Assembly: GCF_004211955.1 (NCBI RefSeq)
Contig: NZ_RHJI01000013.1
Coordinates: forward strand, 1-64,000
Direction of reading: 5' to 3'
Length of the DNA stretch: 64,000 bases
From: Escherichia sp. E1V33
Lineage (GTDB): Bacteria; Pseudomonadota; Gammaproteobacteria; Enterobacterales; Enterobacteriaceae
Part shown: positions 29,262 to 39,039 of the stretch, in pieces
Numbering within the stretch: position 1 is the first letter of the stretch
How the letters are laid out: each line of letters opens with the position of its first letter
Made by a program: the position numbers and the translations under genes
The notes under the pieces: generated by a model
Seen by the model: the letters and a program-made list of their open reading frames with translations, nothing else
The model's database searches: none
Told to the model about the DNA's origin: nothing

Positions 29262-30160
29262 TTGCGCTCCTCGTCTTTCTCTTCGTGCAGATTGTTATCT
29301 TCCTCATCCGCACGGTTCGGACCGACACCCACGTAGTGGAAGATACTGGCCGCGAAGGTAGCCGCAAAGCCAACAGCTGCGAGCGGTTTCCAGATGCCTT
29401 TCCAGAATTTCACGGTTTCGCTGATTTCCGGGTTTTCTGGCAAGCCATGATACAGATTCGGCTTGTCAGCATGGTGCAGCACGTACATAACGTGTGTACC
29501 ACCAACGCCTGCCGGATCGTACAGACCCGCATTGTCGTAACCACGGGTTTTCAGTTCAGCCACGCGCTCGTTCGCCAGCGTTTTCATCGACTCTTTCGTA
29601 CCGAAGTGAATCGCGCCCGTTGGGCAGGTCTTCACGCAGGCCGGTTCTTGCCCGACCACCACGCGGTCAACGCACAGCGTACATTTGTAGACGCGGTTGT
29701 CTTCCGGGTTGAGGCGCGGAATGTCGAACGGACAGCCCGCAATGCAATAACCGCAGCCAATGCACTGCTCTGACTGGAAGTCGACGATGCCGTTGGCATA
29801 CTGAATAATTGCCCCTTCCGCCGGGCACGCTTTCAGGCAGCCTGGGTCGGAACAGTGCATACAGCCGTCTTTGCGGATCAGCCATTCCAGTTTGTCGTTC
29901 TGCTCCACTTCCGAGAAGCGCATCACCGTCCACGATTTGGCACTTAAATCATTGGGGTTGTCGTACACCCCAATGTTATTGCCGACGGTATCGCGAATGT
30001 CGTTCCACTCTGAACACGCCACCTGACAGGCTTTACAGCCGATACAGGTGGTGACGTCGATGAGTTTCGCCACTTCCTCCTGGAAGTCCCGCGCCTGAGG
30101 CGCGGGGGTCAGACCGTTAGTCGCGGAACGACGAATGATATCTTGCGATTGATAAGCCAT
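29258..30160 (-). CDS. fdoH: Formate dehydrogenase O, iron-sulfur subunit
   Basis: FdoH is the beta subunit, carrying four [4Fe-4S] clusters that connect the catalytic subunit with cytochrome b. Four Cys clusters are visible: [35 protein letters not shown], and CTLC with a later CVKTC. A C-terminal transmembrane helix (about residues 255-280) anchors it at the periplasmic face. It has 300 residues. It starts 12 nt after fdoG. Confidence 0.97.
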   Translation of the reverse strand: MAYQSQDIIRRSATNGLTPAPQARDFQEEVAKLIDVTTCIGCKACQVACSEWNDIRDTVGNNIGVYDNPNDLSAKSWTVMRFSEVEQNDKLEWLIRKDGCMHCSDPGCLKACPAEGAIIQYANGIVDFQSEQCIGCGYCIAGCPFDIPRLNPEDNRVYKCTLCVDRVVVGQEPACVKTCPTGAIHFGTKESMKTLANERVAELKTRGYDNAGLYDPAGVGGTHVMYVLHHADKPNLYHGLPENPEISETVKFWKGIWKPLAAVGFAATFAASIFHYVGVGPNRADEEDNNLHEEKDEERK

Positions 30161-30172
30161 ATGTCGTCTCCG

Positions 30173-33100
30173 TTACACCTTTTCCACATTCACAAGGAAG
30201 GACTTAAACTCTGGCGTCTGCGTGTTCGCATCACCAACGAATGGCGTTAACGTATTGGCAATAAAGCCTTTTTTAGCTACGCCTTCATAGCCCCAGTGAA
30301 TCGGAATACCGATGGTATCGATATCTTTGCCGTTCGCTTTCAGCGTGCGAATACGTTTGGTCACCACCGCTTTGGCTTTGATATAGCCACGGTTGGAGGA
30401 GACTTTCACGGTATCGCCCTGGGCAATGCCGAGTTTATTCGCCAGCGACTCACCGATTTCCACAAACTGCTCTGGCTGCAAAATCGCGTTCAACAGCGCG
30501 TGTTTGGTCCAGTAGTGGAAGTGCTCGGTCAGACGATAGGTGGTTCCGACATACGGGAACTTATCGGCTTTACCCAGTGCTTCGGCGTCGTCTTTAAAGA
30601 TACGCGCAGCCGGGTTCGAGATAACGTTTGGATGCAGCGGGTTAGTTCCCAGCGGCGTTTCAAACGGCTCGTAGTGTTCCGGGAACGGACCTTCCGCCAT
30701 CTTATCGAGGGCAAACAGACGTCCCATGCCTTCCTGCTGCATGATAAACGGCCCGACGCCGCTACCCGGAGGCGCTGCGCTGTAGTCCGGAATATCCCAG
30801 CCGGTCCACTTAGTGCCGTCCCATTTCAGCAACTGACGCTTCGGATCCCACGGGTTACCCTGCGGATCTGCGGAGGCGCGGTTATACAGAATGCGGCGGT
30901 TAAGCGGCCATGCCCATGCCCAGCCCAGCGTGTTACCGAGGCCAGATGGATCGGCGTTATCACGACGCGCCATCTGGTTGCCTTCCGGCGTCCAGCTACC
31001 GGCGAAAATCCAGCAGCCACAGGAGGTTGTACCGTCATCGCGCAGTTGGGCAAACGAGCTAAGTTGTTGGCCTTTCTTGACGATAACCGCACCGGTTGCC
31101 GGATCGGTAATATCGGCCAGCGCCTTACCGTTGCTCTCCATCGCCACTTCTTCTGAAGATGGCTCATGCGGAATGGCGTAGTTCCAGGTCATGTTCAGCA
31201 CCTGGTCCGGGTTCGCGCCACCCTGTTCGGCATACATCTTGCGCAAGCGCAGGAAGATACCGGAGAGGATCTCGCCATCAGTCAGCGCAATCCCTGGGGC
31301 GTCCGCACCTTTCCAGTGCCACTGCAACCAGCGACCTGAGTTAACGATTGAACCGTTCTCTTCTGCGAAGCAGGTCGATGGCAGACGGAACACTTCGGTC
31401 TGGATCTTCGACGAGTCAACTTCGTTCAGCTCACCGTGGTTCTGCCAGAAGTTAGAGGTTTCAGTGTTCAGCGGGTCGATGGTGACGAGGAACTTCAGTT
31501 TCGACAGACAACCGATCACTTTGTTTTTGTTCGGGAATGAGGCAACAGGGTTAAAGCCCTGGCAGATATAGCCATTGACCTTGCCCTCTTTCATCATCTC
31601 AAAGTATTGCAGGACGTCGTAGCCTTTATCCCACTTCGGCAACCAGTCAAAGCCCCAGCTATTTTCCGCCGTTGCTTTATCACCAAAGAAGGCCTTCATC
31701 ATGGAGACGAAGAATTTCGGGTAGTTGCCCCAGTAGTTTACCTGGCCTTCCAGCAGCGGTTTTGGCGTGTTGGCGGTAAGGTAGGTTTGCAAATCGGTCT
31801 GCTTCTCGCTTGGCAGCGTCATGTAACCTGGCAGGCTCTGCGACAGCAGGCCCAGGTCCGTCAGCCCCTGAATATTGGAGTGACCGCGCAGGGCGTTAAC
31901 GCCGCCGCCTGCCATCCCCATGTTGCCGAGCAGCAGCTGGATCATCGCCATCGTACGAATGTTTTGCGCACCAACGGAGTGTTGCGTCCAGCCGAGGGCA
32001 TACAGGAACGAGGCAGTTTTATCGTGAGCACTGGTTTCTGCGATGTATTCGCAGACTTTCAGGAACGCGTCTTTTGGCGTACCACAGATGTTTTCAACCA
32101 CATCTGGCGTGTAGCGGGAAACGTGCTGTTTCAGCAAGTTCCACACGCAGCGCGGATGTTGCAGCGTGGTATCGCGTTTGGCGAAGCCGTTTTCGTCCAG
32201 TTCGTAAGTCCAGGAGGATTTATCGTACTTGCGTTTTTCTGCGTCGTAGCCGGTGAACAGGCCATCTTCAAAGCCGTAATCCTCACGCACGATCAGGCTG
32301 GCGTTGGTATAGGCTTCGGTGTATTCGCGGTTGAATTTTTCATTGTTCAGCAGGTACAGCAATACGCCTGACAGGAAAGCAATGTCAGTACCGGAACGAA
32401 TAGGGGCATAGTAGTCAGCCACTGCCGCCGTACGCGTAAAGCGAGGATCGATCACAATCAGCTTCGCGCCGTTGTGAATTTTGGCTTCCATCGCCCAGCG
32501 GAATCCGACCGGGTGAGCTTCAGCGGCGTTACCGCCCATCACCACGACGAGGTTGGCGTTCTTGATGTCGACCCAGTGGTTGGTCATCGCACCGCGACCA
32601 AATGTTGGAGCAAGACTTGCTACCGTTGGTCCGTGTCAGACACGCGCCTGGTTGTCGACCGCGAGCATACCCAGCGCGCGGGAGAATTTTTGCGTTAAAT
32701 AGCCGGTTTCGTTACTCGACGCGGAAGCACACAGCATCCCGGTGGAGAGCCAGCGGTTAACGGTCACGCCTTCGGCGTTTTGCGCAATGTAGTTAGCATC
32801 GCGGTCTTCTTTCATCAGTTTGGCGATGCGATCAAACGCTTCTTCCCAACTGATTTGCTGCCATTTATCAGAACCAGGGGCACGGTATTCCGGGAACTTC
32901 AGACGGCTTTCGGAGTGGATGAAATCCACCAGGCCAGCGCCTTTCGGACAAAGTGCACCGCGGTTGACCGGGTGATCCGGATCGCCTTCGATATGGAAGA
33001 TAGATGCTTTGGCGTTTTTTGCTCCGTCACCGAGGCTGTACATCAACAGCCCACAGCCTACGGAACAATAGGTGCAGGTATTACGGGTTTCGCGGGTGCG

Positions 33101-33223
33101 CAGCAGTTTATACTGCCGGGTTTCCGCGAGTGCTACGCTGGGTGCAAAACCCAGTGCCGCTGCCGTGGTGCCTGCCATACCGCCAGCGCAGATCTTAAAG
33201 AACTGCCTTCTGCTGACCTGCAT
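30173..33223 (-). CDS. fdoG: Formate dehydrogenase O, catalytic selenoprotein subunit
   Basis: FdoG oxidises formate to CO2 in the periplasm using bis-MGD and a [4Fe-4S] cluster. A Tat signal peptide (SRRQFFK) leads the protein. The cluster ligands are C50, C53, C57 and C92. An in-frame TGA at codon 196 (32636-32638) encodes selenocysteine in the context QARV-Sec-HGPTVASLAPTFGRGA. The reading frame continues unbroken on both sides for a total of 1016 residues, the length of E. coli FdoG. A SECIS hairpin follows the TGA directly. Automatic annotation would split this gene in two. It is the first gene of fdoGHI-fdhE. Confidence 0.97.
32596..32631 (-). promoter_or_regulatory. Bacterial SECIS element in fdoG
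   Basis: In the mRNA just after the UGA, GACCAA pairs with UUGGUC. The apical hairpin GCAA-GUC-UUGC presents the GU-containing loop recognised by SelB. The distance from the UGA is a few nucleotides, as required in bacteria. Confidence 0.88.
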
Positions 33224-33416
33224 GGATTGCTCCTTGTTTCGACATTGTCACGTCCCATTTACATTCGCTTGCTGAGTGTGCAGGGAGTGGGAGTTATTTT
33301 TCTTTGCGGAAGGGGCCGCAAAGGTCCAGAATTGGCTCAATTTCCCTCCATCCAGGAAGGGTTTGTAACAGAATACCATAATGTTGGTGTGTGTGTTCTT
33401 ATCTGGTTAAGAGAAA

Positions 33417-34253
33417 GTGAAAAAAACACAGCAAAAAGAAATCAAAAATGTGATGAATATCACCGGTGTTCGTCAAATTGAGTTATGGCGGCGTGACGAT
33501 TTACAACACCCACGGTTGGATGAGGTGGCGGAAGAAGTTCCCGTTGCGCTGGTCTACAACGGTATTTCGCATGTGGTGATGATGGCATTGCCCAAAGACC
33601 TTGAACTGTTTGCGCTCGGTTTTTCGCTTTCCGAAGGAATTATCGAAAGTCCACGCGATATCTTCGGCATGGATGTTGTTCCTTCCTGTAATGGTCTGGA
33701 AGTGCAAATTGAGCTTTCCAGCCGCCGCTTTATGGGATTGAAGGAGCGCCGTCGGGCGCTGGCGGGACGTACGGGCTGTGGTGTATGCGGCGTGGAGCAA
33801 CTTAATGACATCGGAAAACCGGTACAGCCGCTACCGTTCACCCAGACGTTTGATCTCAACAAACTGGATGATGCATTACGTCATCTCAATGATTTCCAGC
33901 CAGTGGGGCAACTGACTGGTTGTACTCACGCCGCTGCATGGATGTTGCCATCAGGCGAACTGGCGGGCGGACATGAGGACGTGGGCCGCCATGTTGCGCT
34001 GGATAAACTGCTGGGCCGCCGGGCGCAAGAAGGTGAAAGCTGGCAGCAAGGTGCGGTGCTGGTTTCCAGTCGTGCCAGTTATGAAATGGTGCAAAAGTCG
34101 GCGATGTGTGGCGTAGAGATTTTGTTTGCGGTGTCTGCCGCGACCACGCTTGCTGTAGAAGTGGCTGAGCGCTGTAATTTGACGCTGGTGGGCTTTTGTA
34201 AACCGGGTCGGGCAACGGTTTATACCCATCCGCAGCGTTTGATTCATAATTAA
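33417..34253 (+). CDS. fdhD: Formate dehydrogenase sulfurtransferase FdhD
   Basis: FdhD transfers sulfur from IscS to the molybdenum cofactor of formate dehydrogenases. The essential Cys pair is C121-x2-C124 in [10 protein letters not shown]. The GTG start at 33417 gives 278 residues, one more than I recall for K-12 because of a slightly different C-terminus. It is divergent from fdoG with a 193-bp shared promoter region. It completes the local set of formate dehydrogenase O assembly factors. Confidence 0.96.
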   Translation: MKKTQQKEIKNVMNITGVRQIELWRRDDLQHPRLDEVAEEVPVALVYNGISHVVMMALPKDLELFALGFSLSEGIIESPRDIFGMDVVPSCNGLEVQIELSSRRFMGLKERRRALAGRTGCGVCGVEQLNDIGKPVQPLPFTQTFDLNKLDDALRHLNDFQPVGQLTGCTHAAAWMLPSGELAGGHEDVGRHVALDKLLGRRAQEGESWQQGAVLVSSRASYEMVQKSAMCGVEILFAVSAATTLAVEVAERCNLTLVGFCKPGRATVYTHPQRLIHN

Positions 34254-34259
34254 AGAAAT

Positions 34260-34295
34260 ACCGCAATTCTGATTCTGGATTGCGGTTTTATTTTT
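34260..34295 (+). terminator. fdhD terminator
   Basis: CCGCAAT-TCTGATTCTGG-ATTGCGG followed by a T-rich tail, 7 nt past the fdhD stop. Confidence 0.88.
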
Positions 34296-34458
34296 CTATT
34301 AAATAATCTTCAATATATTATTCAGCATTTAAATAATAATTCCACCACAAGAAATTATCTCGTTAACTCCGGTTTATATCGATATACTCCAGTCGCATTA
34401 ATCCTTTAAGAATTAATCATTATTTATATAAGACATTTTGTTTTAATCATCGCGTCAA

Positions 34459-34585
34459 TATACTCTAAATAATTCGAGTTGCAGGAAGGCGACAAGCGAG
34501 CGAATCCCCAGGAGCTTACATGAGTAAGTGACTGGGGTGAGCGAACGCAGACGCAGCACATGCAACTTGAAGTATGACGAGTATA
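34459..34585. repeat. Full-length ERIC element (127 bp)
   Basis: The core sequences GAATCCCCAGGAGCTTACAT and AAGTGACTGGGGTGAGCG are the canonical enterobacterial repetitive intergenic consensus. The ends are inverted (TATACTC and GAGTATA), giving exactly 127 bp. It sits between the fdhD terminator and the Hsp90-like gene, in the 432-bp gap 34254-34685; the rest of that gap is AT-rich DNA with the promoter and leader of the downstream gene. Confidence 0.93.
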
Positions 34586-34671
34586 AATGTTTCCGATGAG
34601 TGAATAAAAATAACAAACCTTGCACCGGTTGTAAAAAACAGCAATGTATTTTCAATAGTAGGTGATGGATT

Positions 34672-34689
34672 ATGAGTATTGAAAAATGA
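34672..34689 (+). other. Five-codon leader ORF overlapping the Hsp90-like start
   Basis: ATG AGT ATT GAA AAA TGA follows an AGGTGATG ribosome-binding-like sequence. Its stop overlaps the ATG of the Hsp90-like gene (ATGA). The Hsp90-like gene itself lacks a good ribosome binding site at proper spacing, so translation may be coupled through this mini-ORF. Confidence 0.4.
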
Positions 34690-36521
34690 GTACATTACAG
34701 TTACCTGGCAGTTCATATTCTACAGAAGTTAATTTAAACGGCTTAATTGAGGTGCTCAGTAAGCATCTTTACTCCACTCCCGTGGTTGCCGTGCGCGAGC
34801 TGGTGCAGAACGGCCATGATGCGATCGTGCGCCGCAGGCTTGAGCAGCCCGATGCGCCAAAGGATAACGCGATTCGTGTGGTGGCAGACGTGGCGAAGTC
34901 CACCATCACCATTACCGATACCGGTGCGGGTCTGACAGAAAGCGAAATTCACGGCTTCCTGGCTACAGTAGGCGTGGGTTATACCCGAATGTTGCGCCAG
35001 CAGGATGACAACACCGGTTTAATTGGTATGTTCGGCCTCGGTTTTTTGTCGGCCTTTGTGCTGGCAAAAGAGGTTACGGTGTTGACCACATCCTGGCAAA
35101 CGCCGGATCAGAGCTGGAAATACCACTCTACTGACGGGCAAAAATATACCGTTACGCCGTATCAGTCCTCGGAAACGGGTACGCAGGTGATTCTGACGCT
35201 CAAAGAAGAGTACAGCCATCTGGCGAGTAATAATTTGCTGAACCGTGTTCTTTCCCGCTACTGCATATTGCTGCACGAACCGGTCTATGTCGGCGATGCC
35301 AGCGAGCCGGTAAATAAACTGCAACCACCGTGGCGTGAAGTTGCCCCCGAAGGCGTGACCATGCACCGCGCGCTGGTGCAGCGTAAAAATCTCGCCTTTG
35401 CCGCGCAGTTTGAATCCTCCTTTGAACCGATTTGCACCATTCCGGTGGTGCCTGCGGGAATGAGCGACGCGGTCGGGATTTTATGGATTCAGGATGGCGC
35501 AACCTACGGCACCAGCGATAACCGCAACCTGTCACTGTTTTTGCGCGGTATGTTGCTTGATGACGAAGCGCGTGAGCTGTTGCCGCCCTGGGCCGGATTT
35601 ATTGGTGGCGTGATTGAGTCATCGAAACTGACGCCGACGGCGAGCAGGGAAGATCTCCAGCGGGACGAAACCTGGGTTGCGGTACAAGAAGCGTTAAAAG
35701 AGGCGCTGATTTCTGGTTTGTCCGATCTTGCACAAAATCAGCCAGAAATCTGGCGGCGTGTATTAATGCGCCACAACGAAGCGTTGCTGGGTGCGGCCTT
35801 GTGTGATGACCGTCTGTTTGATTTGCTCAAAGATCGCTTGCAGGTGCCAACGTCAAAAGGCGCGCTGTTGGCGAAGGATTTACGCGTTAATAACAGCATT
35901 CATATTCTGTTAAGCCGCGACGGCGGTTTTGAAGAGATGTTGTTCCATATTCTGCAACGGCCCGTAGCCCGTGGCGATCGCTATGCGGTGGTGCCATTTT
36001 TACGCCGTTGGGCGCTGTTATATCACTGTCGGATTATCGAAGTCGGTACGCAAACGGGCAATGAGCAGTTGTTCAGCCTGGCGGAATTACCCGAAGAGCA
36101 GGTGGCTTATCTGGAAGAGCATCTTTGCGACGGCGAGCAATTAATTATCTCCCGCTTCGAACCTGCCGTTTTACCGTTAGTGGTTACGCCAGACCGCGAA
36201 GCAGAATTAAAACAAATTCTTGAACAGGATGACGCAGATAAACGCATCAGTACCGCAGCGTTAATGCTGGCGCGGCAATTTACCTCGCAAATCCAAAAAT
36301 CTAAAACTTCAAGTCTGTATGTCAACCTTAATAACCCCTGTGTCATGCAACTGGTGACGGCCTTACAACACCATCAACAGCCAGCGGCAGCATTACGGTT
36401 ATTAAAGTCGCTGAAAGTGATTTTGTGCTCCAGCGGCAATAAAGAACAGCAATGGGATTTACACCAGGCACTGGAAGATTTTACTCAGGTTATTCCCGTT
36501 TTAATTAATCAAGGAAAATAA
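34686..36521 (+). CDS. Divergent Hsp90 (HtpG-family) chaperone-like ATPase
   Basis: This 611-residue protein has the Hsp90 domain order. The GHKL ATPase comes first, with E38/N42/D45 in RELVQNGHDA (compare ELISNASDA in HtpG), D78 and G82 in TDTGAG, and the lid/glycine box GLIGMFGLGFLSAF. A middle segment GTQVILTLKEE matches the corresponding HtpG strand, and ASREDLQRDE corresponds to HtpG SREILQ. The C-terminal third is less similar. It is only distantly related to housekeeping HtpG (624 residues), so it is a paralogue. It sits between fdhD and yiiG, which I remember as adjacent in K-12, and is followed after 1 nt by a helical-repeat gene. The client or role is unknown. Confidence 0.85.
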   Translation: MSTLQLPGSSYSTEVNLNGLIEVLSKHLYSTPVVAVRELVQNGHDAIVRRRLEQPDAPKDNAIRVVADVAKSTITITDTGAGLTESEIHGFLATVGVGYTRMLRQQDDNTGLIGMFGLGFLSAFVLAKEVTVLTTSWQTPDQSWKYHSTDGQKYTVTPYQSSETGTQVILTLKEEYSHLASNNLLNRVLSRYCILLHEPVYVGDASEPVNKLQPPWREVAPEGVTMHRALVQRKNLAFAAQFESSFEPICTIPVVPAGMSDAVGILWIQDGATYGTSDNRNLSLFLRGMLLDDEARELLPPWAGFIGGVIESSKLTPTASREDLQRDETWVAVQEALKEALISGLSDLAQNQPEIWRRVLMRHNEALLGAALCDDRLFDLLKDRLQVPTSKGALLAKDLRVNNSIHILLSRDGGFEEMLFHILQRPVARGDRYAVVPFLRRWALLYHCRIIEVGTQTGNEQLFSLAELPEEQVAYLEEHLCDGEQLIISRFEPAVLPLVVTPDREAELKQILEQDDADKRISTAALMLARQFTSQIQKSKTSSLYVNLNNPCVMQLVTALQHHQQPAAALRLLKSLKVILCSSGNKEQQWDLHQALEDFTQVIPVLINQGK

Positions 36522-36522
36522 A

Positions 36523-38829
36523 ATGGATACATGGGAGTGGTACAATAAATATAGTCAAGAGTTGCGTGATGCCGGGCAAGAATATATTCCGCAGCTTATT
36601 GATGATTTTTCAGAAAGTGTTTTGCACCTGCAAATAGAAAAATGCGATTCGCTATTGCCGGAAATGAAAGCACTGAACCAAGTAGCTAAAAATCCGTGGC
36701 TGGAAATATTTATCGGTCACTGGGAGATGCGTCATCGCCTGACTAACTATGAAGAAGGCGAAAAAGTGCTGCCAGACGTGGTAGCGCTGTTTGAAAAAGC
36801 GCATCGGGAAGAGGCGAAGGATTGCCCGCAATCCATTTGCGTTACCCAGGATTTATCCGCCTGCTACGAAAATATCGATGGCCCAGGCTGGGCGAATGAA
36901 CGCATGGCAGTATGTGAGGAAACCATTGCGCGCATTGATCCGACCTGGAGCTGCTTTATGTGTTTATCCTGCGAATATGCCAGTGCAATGGTGGATTCCA
37001 ACAAAACAGAAGAGGCGTTGGTTTATATCGACAGGCAAATTGAGGCGGTGAAAGCATCGGGGAGTGAATATTTAGAAGCGCTGCTGGCAACACGCGCCGA
37101 TATTTTGGTTGCCCTTCAGCGCTACGATGAAGCTCGTGAAGTGATTGATGAACTGGCAAAAGAGAATGATTACTGGGGTCGTGACCGCATCAGTTATCAC
37201 CTCAAAAAACTGTACATAATGGCGTTATGTGGGCAGGACGAAGAGGTCTGGGAGGAACTGCCTCGTTGGTCAGATCTGACTCCCTATTCGTGGGGTATGT
37301 GGGTGAAGATTATTACCGTACTGCTTCCTCGCCATCCGCAGAGAAATCACTGGCAGCTGGCACGCATCATCCAAAAAATGCTGGAGCAACGTTCGCAGGC
37401 CGGGGCGCACCGCAAAGCGGTAGATCTGGCCAAACTGCAAATCACTCTGGCGCTGGAGCGTGAATCCGTCTGGGTGGCCAAAATGGCGATGAAACTGGCC
37501 CAGCAGCACATACCAAAATTACGCTCATTACTGGGTGTCGATCGCGAGTTTCTCGAACTTAGCGAAAAAATAGCCGCCAAAGAAGCGGAACTGCTTGCTC
37601 GTCCGGTTGCAGAAGTACCTGAAAATAGCGACGAAGAAACGCAGCCAGATCCAGAAAAAGACGTAGAGATATTCCGTCGCGCTTATCTGAACACACCAGA
37701 CGATGCGGAGTTACTGGGCAAACTGGTCAATGCGTTAAATGCCTGTAATGCGATTAATGAGTCAATTGAACTTCTGCAACGCTACGTTGAAAGCCACCTC
37801 CATGAAGATAATGGTCTTTGCTTCGATCTGTTGGATTTATTGCTCCACCGTGACGAGCTGCAAACCATTGAGCACCTGGCGAAGCAGTATGAACAGGCGG
37901 GGCTGCTACATATGGCCTTGTGGTTCCGCGCGCGAGTGATCAACCAACAGGAAGACTGGAGTGAACTGGAGTCGATTGGACAACAGTTGCTGCAAAACGA
38001 AAAAGGGCGTGAGTGGGTTGGCGTTTATCGCATGTGCTCCTGGGCAGCACAAAAACAGGAAGCCTGGGATCGACAACTGGATTATTTACAACAATTGCAG
38101 CAACTGATGATTAGCCGTGAAGAAGATATTCGTAATCTCCAGTGGGATATCATGGCGACCGCCAGCATCTTGCAACAATGGGATCTGGTTCGTGCTATTG
38201 CAGCTGAACTGGAAATCGAACTCACAGAAGGCGAAGGTTTTATCGACGAAAAATGGGGGCTACTAAACATTCGCTTCCGGGAAAATTACGAATACCGTTA
38301 TTACTATGCTCAACGCATTGGGCCGGTAACAGCAAGGATTATAGAGCCGACTTACCGGACCGATTTCCCACAACATGTTGATGAAATTGTGGTTTTCGAG
38401 GCAGAAATGCTGAATACCCGACCCGAAGACGAAGAAGAGCAGAAGAATTTCACGCCACTTTATGGGTGCCTGAAAACCATTATCCCGACCGAGTACGGCG
38501 AGTCCTGGTTCTGTGAAGGTGTCATGCCTGGTGAGGAAGAGTTTAATACTTTCCGTGAGGCGCTTCGTGAACGAAACTGGTATTACTGGAGCAACAGTAA
38601 TGACGACTATACGTTAACGGACAGTCATCAAGGAGAAGGTGCTGAACCGCTGCCTGCATTCTATTTTGTTATCAGTGCGCCGCGTTCAGTTTCTAAAGGT
38701 GATATCGACAAGACCTTGCACGAATTGACCGCTGACTGGAAACATCCGTTGTGCTGGTGGCGTCTTGCCAAAGAAGCCGGGGCGAATGAAGAGAAACACG
38801 CTGCTATTGCCGAGAGATATGGGATGTAG
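36523..38829 (+). CDS. Large helical-repeat (TPR-like) partner of the Hsp90-like protein
   Basis: I do not recognise this 768-residue protein as a named family. It lacks a signal peptide and membrane helices and is acidic. Residues about 100-350 and 380-590 are built of paired amphipathic helices with TPR-like spacing (for example TEEALVYIDRQIEAV, YDEAREVIDELAKE, AINESIELLQRYVE). An acidic linker (NSDEETQPDPEKD) lies near residue 370. The last ~170 residues form a separate alpha/beta-looking domain rich in Trp and Tyr (ESWFCEGVMPGEEEF, RERNWYYW). The start codon follows the Hsp90-like stop by one base, so the two are made together. A TPR-type adaptor next to an Hsp90 recalls eukaryotic co-chaperones, but that is only analogy. 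Confidence 0.75.
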   Translation: MDTWEWYNKYSQELRDAGQEYIPQLIDDFSESVLHLQIEKCDSLLPEMKALNQVAKNPWLEIFIGHWEMRHRLTNYEEGEKVLPDVVALFEKAHREEAKDCPQSICVTQDLSACYENIDGPGWANERMAVCEETIARIDPTWSCFMCLSCEYASAMVDSNKTEEALVYIDRQIEAVKASGSEYLEALLATRADILVALQRYDEAREVIDELAKENDYWGRDRISYHLKKLYIMALCGQDEEVWEELPRWSDLTPYSWGMWVKIITVLLPRHPQRNHWQLARIIQKMLEQRSQAGAHRKAVDLAKLQITLALERESVWVAKMAMKLAQQHIPKLRSLLGVDREFLELSEKIAAKEAELLARPVAEVPENSDEETQPDPEKDVEIFRRAYLNTPDDAELLGKLVNALNACNAINESIELLQRYVESHLHEDNGLCFDLLDLLLHRDELQTIEHLAKQYEQAGLLHMALWFRARVINQQEDWSELESIGQQLLQNEKGREWVGVYRMCSWAAQKQEAWDRQLDYLQQLQQLMISREEDIRNLQWDIMATASILQQWDLVRAIAAELEIELTEGEGFIDEKWGLLNIRFRENYEYRYYYAQRIGPVTARIIEPTYRTDFPQHVDEIVVFEAEMLNTRPEDEEEQKNFTPLYGCLKTIIPTEYGESWFCEGVMPGEEEFNTFREALRERNWYYWSNSNDDYTLTDSHQGEGAEPLPAFYFVISAPRSVSKGDIDKTLHELTADWKHPLCWWRLAKEAGANEEKHAAIAERYGM

Positions 38830-39039
38830 TGCATGATTAATGGCGGGGGGCATGACACACCCTCCTGCAAAGGTTGTGCCGTTAATTAAAATAAGTCCTG
38901 TGATTTAGAAATTAAATTACAGGATTCATTCATTTTATGAATATTATCGATTTATTTATAAACAAAACGCGTGTAGTGACATTTTATTTTTTCACTTATT
39001 ATATTCACTCTCTTATTTATCTATTTATAAGGCAATTGA

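Noticed and set aside
30296-31156. 286-codon plus-strand frame, and another at 31607-32371, opposite fdoG
   Set aside because: Both are antisense to the conserved selenoprotein gene and have composition typical of shadow frames (Arg/Phe/His rich), with no start signals.
32636-32638. Apparent nonsense mutation in fdoG
   Set aside because: The TGA is at the known selenocysteine position with a SECIS hairpin, so the gene is intact.
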